The notes under the pieces: model-generated
What the model was told of the DNA's origin: nothing
The model's database searches: none
Seen by the model: only the letters and a program-made list of their open reading frames with translations
Assembly (NCBI RefSeq): GCF_002865645.1
Contig: NW_020194517.1
Location: 1,364,001-1,428,000 of the forward strand
DNA: 64,000 nucleotides
From: Hyaloscypha bicolor E
Lineage: Eukaryota; Ascomycota; Leotiomycetes; Helotiales; Hyaloscyphaceae
Reading direction: 5' to 3'
Made by a program: the position numbers and the translations under genes
Part shown: positions 11,225 through 24,900 of the stretch, piece after piece
Position numbering within the stretch: position 1 is the first letter of the stretch
Layout of the letters: every line of letters begins with the position of its first letter

Positions 11225-12126
11225 TAAAGCATAAAGTATGCAGCTGATCATCCCTAATATCCCACATGCGAAAACAAGGTACGCCGGGAGGCCGTGGCCG
11301 AGTGTTTATAATGTTGCGAAATGGAGTTTTGATGTCATGAGAGATGAGGGGATGTGGGTGTTAGGGCATGGGTGGGGCATGGTGAGTGGGTGGGTAGGTC
11401 CGATGGTCCGGTATGATGAAGCAAAGTGGAGGGTTTGGTGGTGGAAAGGTGAGTTAAGGCCGAATTTGAAGGGAGGAGTTGGGGGAAAGTTGGCTAGTTG
11501 GGTATAGGGACAAGTGATGCGAATTCGAGTAGGACAGCTGCGAGGGCTGTGATTGAGGTTTTCTCGATTATTAAACTTCCCGATTGAGCTTTTAGCTGGA
11601 GGCGCGGAATCCAGTGTTCAGTCATAGATTTCCCATTTATCCTTTCGTCGTCGGCAGCTCTTTTGCTGCCAGCTTCAACACCACTGTCAACTCTTGTCTT
11701 TAAGATTGGCGATTTGGAGATAAATAGAATAGAGATACGCGGCTGAATAACAGTTCAGCTCGATCTTTGCGTGATAAAACCGTGAAGGGAGTCCCAGAAA
11801 CGAGGATCTGGCCAGCCAGAACTCATGGCTTCCCGGTTGTACTTTGGCTGTGCTGAGTATCGATCGGAACGGCTGTAAATGACGATTTATCGTTCGCTCG
11901 CTCGTTCGTTCGCTCAAGGTAGTGAAAAGAAATGGCTGGAGTCTTGGTTTTGAATGAGCCAAAAAGAGGGCCTCCTAAATTTCAGGCTTCTGTCTCTCTC
12001 TTTGCGAGGTCCCTGGGACGCTGGATCAGGTATTCGTGTTGGGGTATAGCGAGCACAAGCAGTATATCACCACACTATCGCTGTTTCCTTGTTTTATATG
12101 AAGTATAGAAGTTTCCTAACATGTGA
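11225..12126. other. Intergenic flank left of the retrotransposon
   Basis: An ORF at 11238-11507 is Trp/Gly-rich but has no recognisable domain and is not supported. A short CGTTCGCT-type microsatellite lies near 11892-11915. The remaining sequence has normal base composition up to the target-site duplication, so RIP has not leaked out on this side. Confidence 0.4.
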
Positions 12127-12131
12127 AGTTA

Positions 12132-12287
12132 TGTTGTGACGTCAGCGTCACATGACCTGGCCCTAGCGTGGCACCCTGTACTTAGCTCGAGCTCCCCGCT
12201 CCTCTCTTCTTTTCTCTCCTTAGACGTTACATACACACCCAAAAAGAGCTGTTTACCAGACCAGGTCTTCAGCCCAGGGACGTAATA
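12132..12287 (+). repeat. 5' LTR of the outer element
   Basis: 156 bp, differing from the 3' LTR at only three positions, all C/T or G/A transitions. It starts TGTTGTGACG and ends CGTAATA. The U3 end contains the palindrome GTGACG-TCAG-CGTCAC at 12136-12151, which includes the bZIP/CRE octamer TGACGTCA. A CT-rich tract follows mid-LTR. Target duplication AGTTA lies immediately left. Confidence 0.95.
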
Positions 12288-12300
12288 TGGTAGCAATGCC
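12288..12300 (+). other. Primer-binding site of the outer element
   Basis: TGGTAGCAATGCC begins directly after the LTR. TGGTAGC is complementary to the 3' end GCTACCA found on initiator methionine tRNAs, the usual primer type in fungal elements. The match beyond 7 nt was not tested. Confidence 0.6.
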
Positions 12301-12475
12301 CCAAGATTCTTGATTTGACCTCCTTTTTTTAAGAAGAAAGCCCAATTTCCGTATGTATAACCAGATTCGCGATTCCAACTAACCCCACCACACCTCTCAA
12401 TCCGCCATTAATTCGAATCCAAATCGCTAATCGAAGAATCGCATAGTCTTTAGTAGCTACTATGCGTACTGAGCT

Positions 12476-14600
12476 ATGACGTCTCCTATAGATTAGCTAG
12501 ATACCGACTGGAAAGCAAAAGAATTAAAAAAATAAAAAGTAAGGACCCGACGGCCGCTTCGTTAGGAAGGTACTAGCCAGAACACCTTTACCGGAAGCAG
12601 GACCCTCTTAAGCAGAACTCTTTCTAGCTCTCCTTACTATACCAAATATCTTAATTACTCTTACTTCTCCTCCGAGAGCTTCTTAACTCATAAGAACGAG
12701 ACCTCGAACTACTATGCCTCCTTCTTAAGCTATCCTTTATCTAGCTATATCTTAACCTATTATATCTTATCCGGCTTCTTAGGACTACTAAGAGCCTATA
12801 TAAAACAAATCTCCTATTTCCGAGAACCTATTACTTAGATAGTATTCTCTATCTTACTAAAACTCTATATACTTATTATTTATCTATTTCTAATAATTAT
12901 TACTAGTTTACTTAAATCTAGATCTTAAAAGCTCTTTTAAGCCTATTTTTTTCTCTAAAACCTTTTATAAATACTAAGAAAAAGATTTACTAGAAATACT
13001 TATTTTAAAAATACTAGATAATATAATTACTCTTATAAGAAATACGAGATATATTATAAAATAATAGGCCAAGAATATAGCCTTTATTAAAATAGTTTAG
13101 AAATAAATTTATATAAATTATTTAAATCTTAAAATAATAGGAATCTTTAATAATATTAATAAGATAATAACTATAGCTATTACTTATATTATTAAGCCAG
13201 AGATTTATATTCTAAACTATACTAAAACTATATAAGATCTTATAAATAAAAATAGCTATATTATTAATATTAGTTAATTTATAGCCTTTATAAAATAATT
13301 CCGAAATAGTTCTATATATTTTAATTTACCTAGCTAAAGAAAGTACTAGTAATAATAATATTAAGGCATTCTTATAAAATAATCCGGAACCTAGTATACT
13401 AATAAGCTTAAAACTAATAATCTCTAGTATAATAATATTACTTAAATTATATTATATATTAATTACTTGAAATATATAATAAAGCTATATAATAAAAAAG
13501 TAATTCTTAGCTTATTTCCTAGAGCTATAAAAGAAATAACTTAGTTATAATTTAATAGTTTTTTTATTATTATTTAACTAGCTATAAATAACTTTCTAGA
13601 AATATAAATAACTAAGCTTATTATATAGTTTTAAATAAATATATTAATTATATTATAAGAAGCTAATTATATATAATATTCTTTTAATAAGGAATCCGAA
13701 TTTCTTATATAAGACTATTTATATAAGAAATAGGCTTTATATATTAAAGCTAAAAAAATTAATAAGAACCTAATTATTTAATATTTTTATAAAGAACTTA
13801 ATCTTATTCTTAGACTAGTAATTAAGCTTAATAATACTAATATTATTAAGTAATTTATAACTAGTATTTATATATAGGAAATATTAGCTAGAAACTAGTA
13901 TATCTTTATTTATAAAATAATTAAAGAATTAAATATAAAAAGTTCTATTAATAATTCCAACTAGTATAACTAGTATAACTAATATAATTTATACTAGAAC
14001 TATTAAAATAATAGAAACTAGAGCTACTAAAACTAGGAAAACCTTTATTTTATTAATTTTCCTTATTATATTTTATAAGAAGTTATAATATAAATTCTTA
14101 GTAATCTATATTAATAATAACCAAATACCCTAGTTATTATATAGCCTAATTAATAATATTTAAATTAAAAGAAAAATAATAAAGGCTATAATCGGGAAAT
14201 ATATAATAATTATAGAAATAAATAAGACCTATATAGTAATTAAAATTAGTTTAATTATTATAGAGAATACGAGAATTATAATAAATATAATAGCTATAAA
14301 AAATATTAAAATAAATGTAAATACTAAAATAATTATTATAAAGGCTATTATAATTATAAAAACGGATTTTATTAAAAAGGCTATAATAATTATAATAGTA
14401 ATTTCAATTTCCGTAATAATAGCTTATAAGTATTAGCCTATTATTTATATAATAACTATAATAATAAATACTTAGACTTAATTTAAGTTTTCGAATTAGT
14501 TTACTAGATCTTTTATAATATATATATTATATATTAAGGCCCGTTTAATAATAATTTATCTAGTAATTATCTTTTACTAATATTTATAAATCCTAATATC
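12476..14600 (+). pseudogene. RIP-degraded gag region of the outer element
   Basis: The first surviving ATG after the primer site (12476) opens a frame reading MTSPID, then stops that all fit RIP changes (CAA/CAG to TAA/TAG). Between ~14.18 and 14.45 kb one frame is dominated by Tyr, Asn, Lys and Gly in short repeats, as expected for a decayed basic, low-complexity gag tail. Boundaries are approximate and the start is a guess. Confidence 0.4.
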
Positions 14601-15798
14601 TTATAGGAAAACGAGAATAGTAGCTATATAAGGCTAGTAAACTACTATTTCTAAATTAAATAAAAGGGCCCCTTATTCTTAATTCTAATCTTATAATTAT
14701 AAATTTAGTATTATTTATAATATAAAAGTTATTAGCTATTTCTTATTTTATTTCTTATTTAAAAATACTTTTTAATCTTATATTTCTTTTATTATAAAAT
14801 AATAATCCCGTATAATTATCTTATATTCTTAATATTTCTAGTAATAATATTTTAATTACTAGACTATTAGATAGTTTTAGTCTCGCTTTATAGGAATTAA
14901 GATTTATTTCTTTACTAGTAAAGCTATAAGTAGTATTATTATAAGAACCCGAGCTACTATTTATAGAAAGTAAGCCATAATCTATAAAACCTATTTCTTA
15001 GTTATATAATTAAAGAAATCTAAAAAAAGTAATAATAACTAGAGAAATATATTTTATTAATAATAAAGCCTATAAGTTTTATATAAATATATAAGCTATA
15101 ATTTATAATTCGGAAAAAGATCTAGTATTTTATTATTCTAATACTAGTACTAATATTTGCCTTATTAATTATTATATTATAGATATTTACTTTCCTAATA
15201 TTCTATAATAAATAAGTAAAGATATTATTAATTTATCTAATATTAGTAATAGCCCGGCTATAATACTATTTATATATATTCCTATATAATTTCTTATAAT
15301 AGAAGAAGAAATAGTTAAGTTTATAGCTAAAATATATATTATTAATAAGCTCTAATATAATATTTTTCTTAAAATATTTTTCCTTAAACTAAATAAAATA
15401 AATATTATTTAGTTAAAAATAAATCTAGACTTTAATTATCTTATATATAATAAAAAAAAGATCCGGATTTTATATTTACCTAATATTAAAGCCAAGAAAT
15501 AATATACTATATAAATTAATTAATATTACTAAGCCTAGATCTATATAATAAAAATAGATATTATATCTCTAGATTATAGCTAGAATATTATTATATAATA
15601 CTATATCCTACTATATCTAGGTTATAAATATTTTATAAACCCTTAGCTATAATATAATCTTATTTTAAATACTTTTAGTATATTTATTAATAGTATTATA
15701 AATAGAATTATAAGGCTATTACCTTATATAAATTTCGGAAAAACCCTAATTAAGCTTTTAGTAAATAAGATTATTAGTTTACTAGATTATCTAGAAAC

Positions 15799-16058
15799 TA
15801 TTATAAGTATAAGATCTAGGGCCTAGAAAATATAGTTAGACTATCTCTATTTTAATAATTCAAAGCTAAAAAAAAAAGAGGATCCCGAAGAAGCCTCGGA
15901 TCTAAATAATTATAAGCTATATACGGGCCTATATATTAGCTTAAGCTCGGGGTTATATATAATAATCAAGTAATTATAAATACCTTATTTAGATACCAGA
16001 TATTTTTCTAGCTCTAATCTAATTCCTACTAGTACTATATATTATAATAACTATAATA
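15799..16058 (-). repeat. 3' LTR of the minus-strand nested element
   Basis: 260 bp, matched end to end by 21668-21927. By eye there are roughly twenty differences between the pair, nearly all transitions of the RIP type. On the minus strand it begins TATTATAG (TG to TA at the first dinucleotide fits RIP) and ends CTTATAATA. Confidence 0.88.
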
Positions 16059-16061
16059 TTA

Positions 16062-16072
16062 CCCCCCCTCCT
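16062..16072 (-). other. Polypurine tract of the minus-strand nested element
   Basis: Read on the minus strand this is AAGGAGGGGGGG beside the 3' LTR, the plus-strand primer of Ty3/Gypsy elements. The G-run survived because RIP prefers CpA/TpG sites. Confidence 0.75.
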
Positions 16073-19000
16073 TAAAATAAGCTCGTCCCTGAGCTTTAAA
16101 AGTCCCTATTAAATTTCCAAGTTACAGGTTATATATTAAAGGCCAAGGCCTTTTATATATAACTTTAAAGGATTTCCGTTCGTATTATACGGTTCCGGTA
16201 GTATATTATTCTTAGTATAGTCTAACTAATAGGGGAGATTCTAAGGTAGTCCTGGCTATTCGGAGTTCTTATTATAGAAGCTCTAAAGAGCTAGGGTACT
16301 ATTACTTAATAAGGAAGCGGGATACTATTCCGGATCTAGGTCCTATCCTTTTTACTAGACTTGGTACTTTAGCTTCCTATAAAATAGTTTTACTACTTAT
16401 ATCTCTTGAACTTTATATTCCGTTTCCCTGTTTTATAATTCTAATAATAGAGGCTCCGGATTTACTTATCCGGAAAGGAAATTACCTGAATCTTTATATA
16501 GCTTCTCTATATAGAATACCGGATATATTCTTATTAATTCCGGAAGCTTAAGCCTAAAGAAATATCCTACTTATTTCAGGATTTTATATGGTCCTTCCAT
16601 TTAATAAGCTAGCTTATAGCTCGGATAATTATTCTTCTAGTACTTGGTAGTAATTCATATCTTATTTCCTATTCCGAAATCTATTAGTTAGTAGTACTTA
16701 TTAGCTTAAGTAATATAGTATTTTTATACTTATATTATATTCTTCTATATCTTTTACTATAATTTATAGAGCCATATTACCAGGGCCTTTACCTCCTATC
16801 TATTTAGCTCTTCCTTCGAGATACCTAATTATATTTGGATTTTCTAGTTAAATAATATCTGTAGTTTATAGCCCTTTTCTATAAGAAACGGGAATTGGCC
16901 TATAGTCTTATAAACCAGAGCTATTTGCTAGTAGTTAATTATTATTACTTATTTGTCCCAATTATCCTAGTAATAATTCATATAGGGATATAGCTATTAG
17001 TTAAAGTACTAGTTAATAATCTCCGTCTAGCTATTAGTTTGGGGATAATTAGTAATTAATAACTTAAGCTTTATATTAATATACTTATAGAATTCGCTCT
17101 AGAAATCCGATATAAACTAGGGGCCTTAATTAGATACTATAGTCTCCGGAATACTAACTTAGTAAACTATATAGGTAAGAAATAGAAGTACTAACTCTTT
17201 AGCTATTACTATATCTCGGATAGAAATTATAATAGGATATTTGCTTAGGTAATTAATAAAGATTACTACTATATTATACTTATTCTTACTTTCTAAATAT
17301 TTCTTAAAATTCACTAATATATATTATTAGAGGTAGTTAGGGACTAGTAATAGATATAAGAGCCCTGACTTCTTATTTCTAGAAATATGGGATTATTAAT
17401 AGATATAATAGTTATTTCTATACTAATTAATATCTATACCTTAGCCTAGCTAGTAATAGCGGGCCTAAAGAAGCTATTAAAGCTTGGCTTATTCTAGGTA
17501 TCTTATTAGAGGCTATATATATATTTTCTAAATAAGAGCAGTATATAAGAGTATTTCGGGTATTATTATATTATTAGATATAAATAGTTTATTATATTAT
17601 AAAAAGAGGCCGTCTTATAATATCCAAATACCTTTCTTCTTATTTCTTGCCTTATCCTATAGCTCTTCTAGCTCTAATAACTCTCGGTTCTTACTTAATA
17701 GCTTATCTACTAGCTAGATACTATTATACTAGGTTTCTTCCTAAGCCGGGCTTATAAAGGCCTTAATTAGGGCTAATTAGAGATCCCGTATAATATTATT
17801 ATTAATCTTTTATTATAGGAGGAGAATTTGGATTCGGTAGGCTACTATTATCTTATTCTAGATAATTATATTTTTATATTTCTTACTTAGGGTATTTGCT
17901 TATTTATTTGACTTATTTACCTAATATATAAGCTTAAAATAGTAATAGGAAAGATATTCTATCTAGTAAGCTTATCTTACTAAGAGCTTCTTTATAATTA
18001 TAAAATACTTAAGGGCTTAATAATCTAAATAAATTATAAAAAGTGCCTCCTATAAGCTTTCTAGCTCCGCTTACTATTTAGTTAAAAAGAGAATAATAGC
18101 AAGTATCTCTTTATTATAGATATTATAGTTTAGCTTTACTAATTATATAATCTTAGAGAAAAATATTACCGGATACTAGAGTCCTATCTAGAAGTTTTAC
18201 TATAAGAGAATACCGGCTATAACTCTATTTAATATATTTGTTTCAATTATAGTAGGAAGGTTCGGATTATAGTAATATAGAATTAGTACCGAAAATATAG
18301 CTTACTTTAGCTTAGTAAAACCTTCTTAATACTAATTTATTTACTTAAACGGAACTCCCTTATATATTAGAGCTATTAGGGGCTTTACTATATAGCTATA
18401 TTTTATAATAAAATACTAATAAAAGTTATAAAAACCCAGAAAGCCTTATATTTCTTTAACTATTTTTAGTAATTACTAGTCCTTAATAACTACTATCTTA
18501 TCTGGGTTTACTTTAATATCTTTAGTAAAAATAATAAAGCCTAGGTACTTTATATAAGTAACCTTAAACTCTGATTTCTTAATATTTACTTAGAGGCCAG
18601 TATCTTATAATTACTAAAAGACCTTTTATATATAGTCTTTATATTTTAGGGAATTATCCGAGTAAATTAGGATATTATCTAAGTAAGCTATATAAAAGAT
18701 ATTAAGGTAATTAAAGAGGATATTATTTATATACCTCTAATATATAGTAGGGCTATTAGTTAGGCCTTCCCAAAGAACCTTATATTTATAGGCCCTATAT
18801 CTTATATAGAATATTATAAGTTCTTCTAATTCTGGATCTATTTAGATCTAATAAAATACTTACCAAATATCTAGCTTTATATAGACCTTGGCTTAAGCTA
18901 GCTATATAAGAGTCTTATAAAAAAGGGAAAAAGAATAATAGTTCTTTTATATTAAGTTATTTAGCTTATAATAGTTAATATAGAATTAGAAAGCTCTATT

Positions 19001-21667
19001 AGCCTTCTTTATAAAAAGAATCGGGAATATAAAAGAAAACTAGTTTAGCTTAATAAAGCCCTATTAGAAGTTTTCTTTAAGGAAGTACTTGACCTCCTAT
19101 AGCTTATAGGTCGACTATTAATAGAGCGGGAAATACCCTAGGCTCTCTGAGCCTTTAGAATTATTAATCTAAATCTTATAGTTATATAATTAATATAGGA
19201 ATAAGATATTTAATACTTCTTTTAAGAAGATATCTATAAAATCCTTAAACTCCTCTAGTAAGACTCTTACTAGCTATTATAGCTCTGTCTTTTCTAGCTA
19301 TTACTTACCCGAAATAAACTCGTCCTCTTACTATAATTCTAGCTCTTTATTAATCTCAAAAAACAATATTATAAAGAAAAGGTTCTCTTTTTTCTATAGG
19401 TTTATCTAGAAAGCAGCTAGCAAAATACCTATAATATTAATTAAGGGCCTTAACTAGATCTTATAGCTTTCCTTTAGATAATATAGTTTTAATATTCCTA
19501 TTTCTGGTTTAGGAGAAACTTCTATATTCCCCAAGGCTACTTGTATTTCTCTATAGTATTAAGTTTAATTCTTTTACTATATATGGCTTTCTAAACCCGG
19601 GTTAGAAAGAAAATAAAAAGGTTTCCTTTTTATAAGCTAAGATTTCTAGAACTTATCTATAGCTATAGCTTTATTTCTTCTATTTATATCTTTTTAGTAC
19701 TAGTCGCTTTTCCTAGATTCCAAGTTCTTATATATAGTAGTTAGAACCTTATCCCAATTCTTCTTTCTAGGCTAATTATCTAACCAGATTAATTTTCTAT
19801 TCTTATAATTAATTAGAATACTAGTACTTATAAACTACTATTATCCCAAAATTATATTATACTTGCCTAGTCCTATAACTAGTATAAGTACTAGGATCTT
19901 CTATTTATTAATTAAGAATATAAGCTCAATATAGTAAGTAATAGGTATAGCTTATTTACTATTAAACCCTTTTATATTATAGAATAATACTAATTAAGTA
20001 GGCTTAATATCTAGAAATTATTTAATTATTCTTATAAACTTGGAATTAATAAAAGTATATTTGTTTATTCTAGTATTAATAAAAAAAGAAGTCTTAATAT
20101 CTAATTTATTATTACTAACTATATAAGGGAATATAAATGCTTTATTTCCTAGTAATTAGCTTAAATTAACTTCTATTATATCTATATAATATAGCCCTAA
20201 AAAAGAGACTTCCTTTAGAAGTTCTCATTTCCCTATTCTATATTTTTAGATAGCTTATTTATAGTAAATACTACTAGCTTAGCTATTAAAACTTGCTTTA
20301 TATATTCTGTCTTAGGCTCTAGATAGTTCCTAGACATATAACTAAATCCATTATAGTTATAGTATTTGAGATCTAAGAATCCGGGTTTTAAGGTAATAGG
20401 CTTATCTATTACTAGGGTCTTAGGAGCAGGCTTTATATAAGGGGCGCCTCCTGGGCTTGGCTTATTTATATCTTTATTAGCTTTTTTGGATACCTATTTT
20501 TTCTTTTTATAGTAAGCTCGAATCTACTAGTTATTTATAATATAGTATTATATAAACTCTATAGTACGAATAGCCGGGTTATTATAATATATAGCTATGG
20601 CCTTTTAGAGCTTCCAGGTAAACTTATTATTCAGGTTATTTTTAAAGTCCTATAAGTTAATATTTCCGTCTGCTATATACCTCAGGAATAGGATATAGAA
20701 CTCCTAAAAAATCTGGCCCTTTTTTATAGATAACTCTTTAAATACTTGCCAAGTATTATACTTCTTATTCGGGTTACTATATAGCTTCTCTAGATAAGTA
20801 TATAGTTTCCTAATAATCTCATATATATATTAATTATCCTGGTTCAGGTAAAAAGAGATTAATATAAGGATATAGCTACCTATATGGCCGGATATATAAA
20901 TAATCTTAAGGTCCTTTATCTAATAAATATTAGAATTACTATAGAGCTTGTTCTTAATCTAAACTAACTAATTATTAAAGGTAATACTATCCTTAATTAT
21001 ATCTTCGAAAATAGAAGAATTAGGGAATTTGACTAAGTATTTATCTTCTAGAATAAGAGAACTAGTTATTCCGGTAGGCTATATAATAAGTTTCTTAATA
21101 ATAGCTTTATTCTTTTATAGGACTTATTTGGTTTCTCTTAGCTAATCCCAATAATTCTTACTATAGGCAAAAATATTATATATCTTTAGAATTAGCTTAA
21201 TAATCTCTTTATATAAAGCCTTTAGGTTCCGAAATAACTTTTAGAACTCCGCTTTTAATAAGACAGATCTTTTTTTTTTTCTCTACTCTCTAGAAAAAAG
21301 TATCTCTTCTACTATAAATATTAATAGGATACTCGAACTCTTTAGGAAACTTAATAAGAGGCTCTGGTTTATCTTCTAGTAATATACTAGTAGCGTTTTA
21401 TACTATAGCTTCTTCTAACTTACCTAGTTATTCCGGGACTTGCTTTCTTATAGATCTTTATTTAGTAATAAGATTACTAGTCTATCCGCTTACCTGGCCG
21501 GTCTAGGGCTTTCTTACCTAGTTATTCTAGAGCTTTCTTTTATTCTAATATTAGTTAACCGGTTCGGGAGTAGCTATAGTATATTATATCTATATTTATT
21601 AAAAACCAATCAGATAGGTATTATTTAAATTCTCTATAGGATTAAGAAATAGGTAAGCTTTAAATTA

Positions 21668-21927
21668 TATTACGAGTATAAGATCTAGGGCCTAGAAAAT
21701 ATAATTAGATTATCTCTATTTCGATAATTTAAAGCTAAAGAAAAAAAAGAATCCCGAAGAAGCCTCGGATCTAAATAATTATAAGCTATATACGGGCCTA
21801 TATACTAGTTTAAGCTCGGGGTTACATATAATAATCAGATAATTATAAATGCCTTATTTAGATACCAGATACCTCTTTAGCTCTAGTCTAATTCCTACTA
21901 GTACTATATATTATAATAACTATAATA
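21668..21927 (-). repeat. 5' LTR of the minus-strand nested element
   Basis: 260 bp partner of 15799-16058, followed at its right edge by the GAAAC duplication. On the minus strand the sequence after it (TAATTTAAAGCTTACC...) resembles the sequence after the plus-strand nested element's 5' LTR (GTATTTAAAGTTTAC...), so the two families may share a primer type. Confidence 0.88.
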
Positions 21928-24900
21928 GAAACTATTCTATAAAATATAAATAAGGAAACTAAAATATATCTCGAATTAGCTAAAGTTTTTTAAGGTTTAT
22001 TACTAATATAATAAGATATAAAAAAGAAGTATTTAAATAATTATTTATACTTAATTTAGCTTTTACTAGATTCTAATATTAACTTATCTTAAGCTAATAT
22101 CTCTAATATTTAGGAAAAAGACAATTATTAATATATTTTATAAATTATTAAGGAAAATATTTGTCTTTTTTATAAAAAGTTAGGTTATTTTAATAATAGA
22201 ATTAAAATATTAATTTCTTTTTATAAAAATACTAATATCTTAGATCTTAAATAAATATTATATAGCTTCTTTAAATATAACCGGGATATTATAGATATAA
22301 TTTTTAACTTATTATAAAAAGCTAATATTATTAAACTAATATTATTAGAATAGCTTTTATTTTATATATTACCGGGATTTATTATATACTAAAATAAGAA
22401 GCCCTAATTTATAATAGACCTATATAAAATAAATACTAAATTATATTAAAATATATACTTTTTATTAAAATAAGATAATATTCTAGAAACTATAAATAAA
22501 GAATTAATATTCTTATATCTTAATATAATTAAGAGCTTTTTCTAATAACTAATTTATATATTAGACTAGTAAAAAATAGCCTTTATAATTCTTTATAAAA
22601 AATATAAATAGCTAATAATTAGTATAATAGGTCTATTTATATTCCTTATTTTTTTCTAGTATTAAATAGAAAAACTATTTAGTAGCTATTTTTAGAAGTT
22701 TATTCTAGTTTATATTAATAATATAATATTCTTTTTAAAAAATATTAAAACCTATATTAATTATTTCTCTTTTATTCTTAGAATTCTATTATACTTTAAA
22801 GTTATTCTAAATCTATTAAAGTACTATTTTATATAATTCGGGCTAAAAGCTTTAGGCTACTAGATTAATTATCTCGAACTAAGTATATTAGATAAAAAAG
22901 TTAAAATAATTAGAGAAATATAATTTCTAGATATCCTAGTTTAACTAGAAAATACCTTAGGATTCTTTAATTATTATAGAAAGTTTATTAATTATTATAC
23001 CGGAATTTTATAACTAATATAAATATTAAAGACCTTAGGATTTAAAAGAGCTCTTATATAAGGTCCTAGATAAGATTACTAGGCTAAAAAATAGCTAAAT
23101 AAAAGAAAAATCTCGTATTTAATAATATAAAAAAGGCTTTTATAATTCTTTAAAAATACCTTTATATTATTCCTTAGCTAGGCTATTCTAATTTTAATAA
23201 GAACTAGATTATATATATAAATAGTAATAAGAAATAAGGATTTAATAGTATTATTTATTAAATTAGACTAAATAAATTAAAGTACTCGATTTTATATTTA
23301 TTTAGAAACCTAACTCTAGTAAAATATAATTATTAGCTAACTAATTAAAAACTATAGCTCTTATATAAATATTTTAAAAGATTTCTTATTTCCTAAATAA
23401 TAATAAAATTATAATTTATACTAATTATAAGATAATTATAAATATTTTTAAAAATATAGGCCTAATTAATAAGTATTTTATAAAATTAGTAAACTAATAA
23501 TTATTTCTCTCTAAGTACTAGAATTATATAAAAATTAAGTATTATTCTAGAAAAACTCATATAAATATAAATAACCTGTTTTATATTCTAGAAAAGCCTA
23601 TTTAAATAATAGATTATATTCTATATTTTATAAAAGAACTAATATAATTTTAAAAGTATATATTTCTAATATATATTTTTCTAGTATAAATATAAATAAT
23701 AGCTAAGAATAATACTAAGATATATTTAACTAAATCCGAAAATCTTATATAATTTAATAAAGTAATTTTATAGCCTTAAGGCTTTTTATAAGCTCAAGAA
23801 ATAATATAAATTAAAGAGATTCTATAGGCTTAAGAGGCTTTAGCTAAAAAAACTTTATATTTATAACTATTAGAATATATAATCTCTATTCTATATATTT
23901 AACCTAAATTCTTAAAACAAGTAATAAAAGCTTTACTTAAAAATATTAGCTTTTAGAAAATATACTTATAAATATATAGAACTTATAATAATATAATTTG
24001 TAATAAAAATAGTCCGGTTATAATCTTATATAACTTTTATTAGAATATAAAATCCAAACTTTTCTTTTTCTAAAATAATAATAGGAAATACTTATATATA
24101 TTATATAAATATCTCAAGATCTTATTTAAAATAATATATAATTTTATTATATATATTAGAATAAAGTATATATTCTAGGTTTTTAAATAATATATATTTT
24201 TTCTAAAAATAAAAAAAGAAATCCTTAAATATACCTTAAATTATCTAATATATTCCTAAATAAAGCTTTTTTAAATTCAATTATAAAAATTCCTATAACT
24301 TATTAAATATCTAAAAATACTATTATTAGTATTATATCTCGATTTTATAAATAGTCTCTTTATATCTAAAAATAGAAATAATAAAGCCCTATTTATTATA
24401 AATAAATACTTTAAATTTATATATTATCTTATTAGAAAGAAAACTAATATAATAAAAGCCTAGATAAAAAAGTATTTTAAATATATTTTCTATAATTAGA
24501 AATTACTAAATACTATTATTTCTAATTAAAATTCCAAATTTATATTAGTATTCTAGATTAGGCTTTTCTAGTTATTTTATATAAATCTAGTATTTATAAT
24601 TATATATTATTTTCCTATAAATAAATAAGCTAAATATATAATTCAAACCTTTATTTATACTATATAATATATTTTTAATAATTAGTATAATTAATCTAAT
24701 TAGGAAAATATTATATTATAGATATAGCTTTTTATAAATAATACTATTAATACCTTAACTAGTATTATACTATTTTCTATTTTCTATAATAGAAAAGCTA
24801 AAATAGCTTTTAGTAAAATTATTATAAATATAAATAATTTCTTATAGAACTAAAAAAATATTCGAGATAAAATAATAAATATAATTACTATTATTTAGGC

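Larger units (their letters stand above)
15799..21927 (-). mobile_element. Nested Ty3/Gypsy retrotransposon (minus strand), RIP-mutated
   Basis: Two 260-bp LTRs (15799-16058 and 21668-21927) enclose 5.6 kb. The duplication GAAAC flanks them at 15794-15798 and 21928-21932. A polypurine tract on the minus strand (AAGGAGGGGGGG, 16062-16072) precedes the LTR at the low-coordinate end, so the element reads right to left. On the minus strand near 18.5-18.0 kb the frame gives VNPDKIVVIKD, FLGFYNFY, then YYNPNLPTIIETN and LNYNIYNKEILAII, the RT-to-RNase H stretch of Ty3/Gypsy pol. It keeps more GC islands than the surrounding DNA (for example about 20440-20460), suggesting milder RIP or a later arrival. 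It inserted near the protease/RT boundary of the outer pol. Confidence 0.9.

Noticed and set aside
21440..21628. Small ORFs inside the retrotransposon (also 30643-30828 and 34747-34932)
   Set aside because: They arise by chance in AT-rich RIP-mutated DNA and run against or across the recognised pol remnants.
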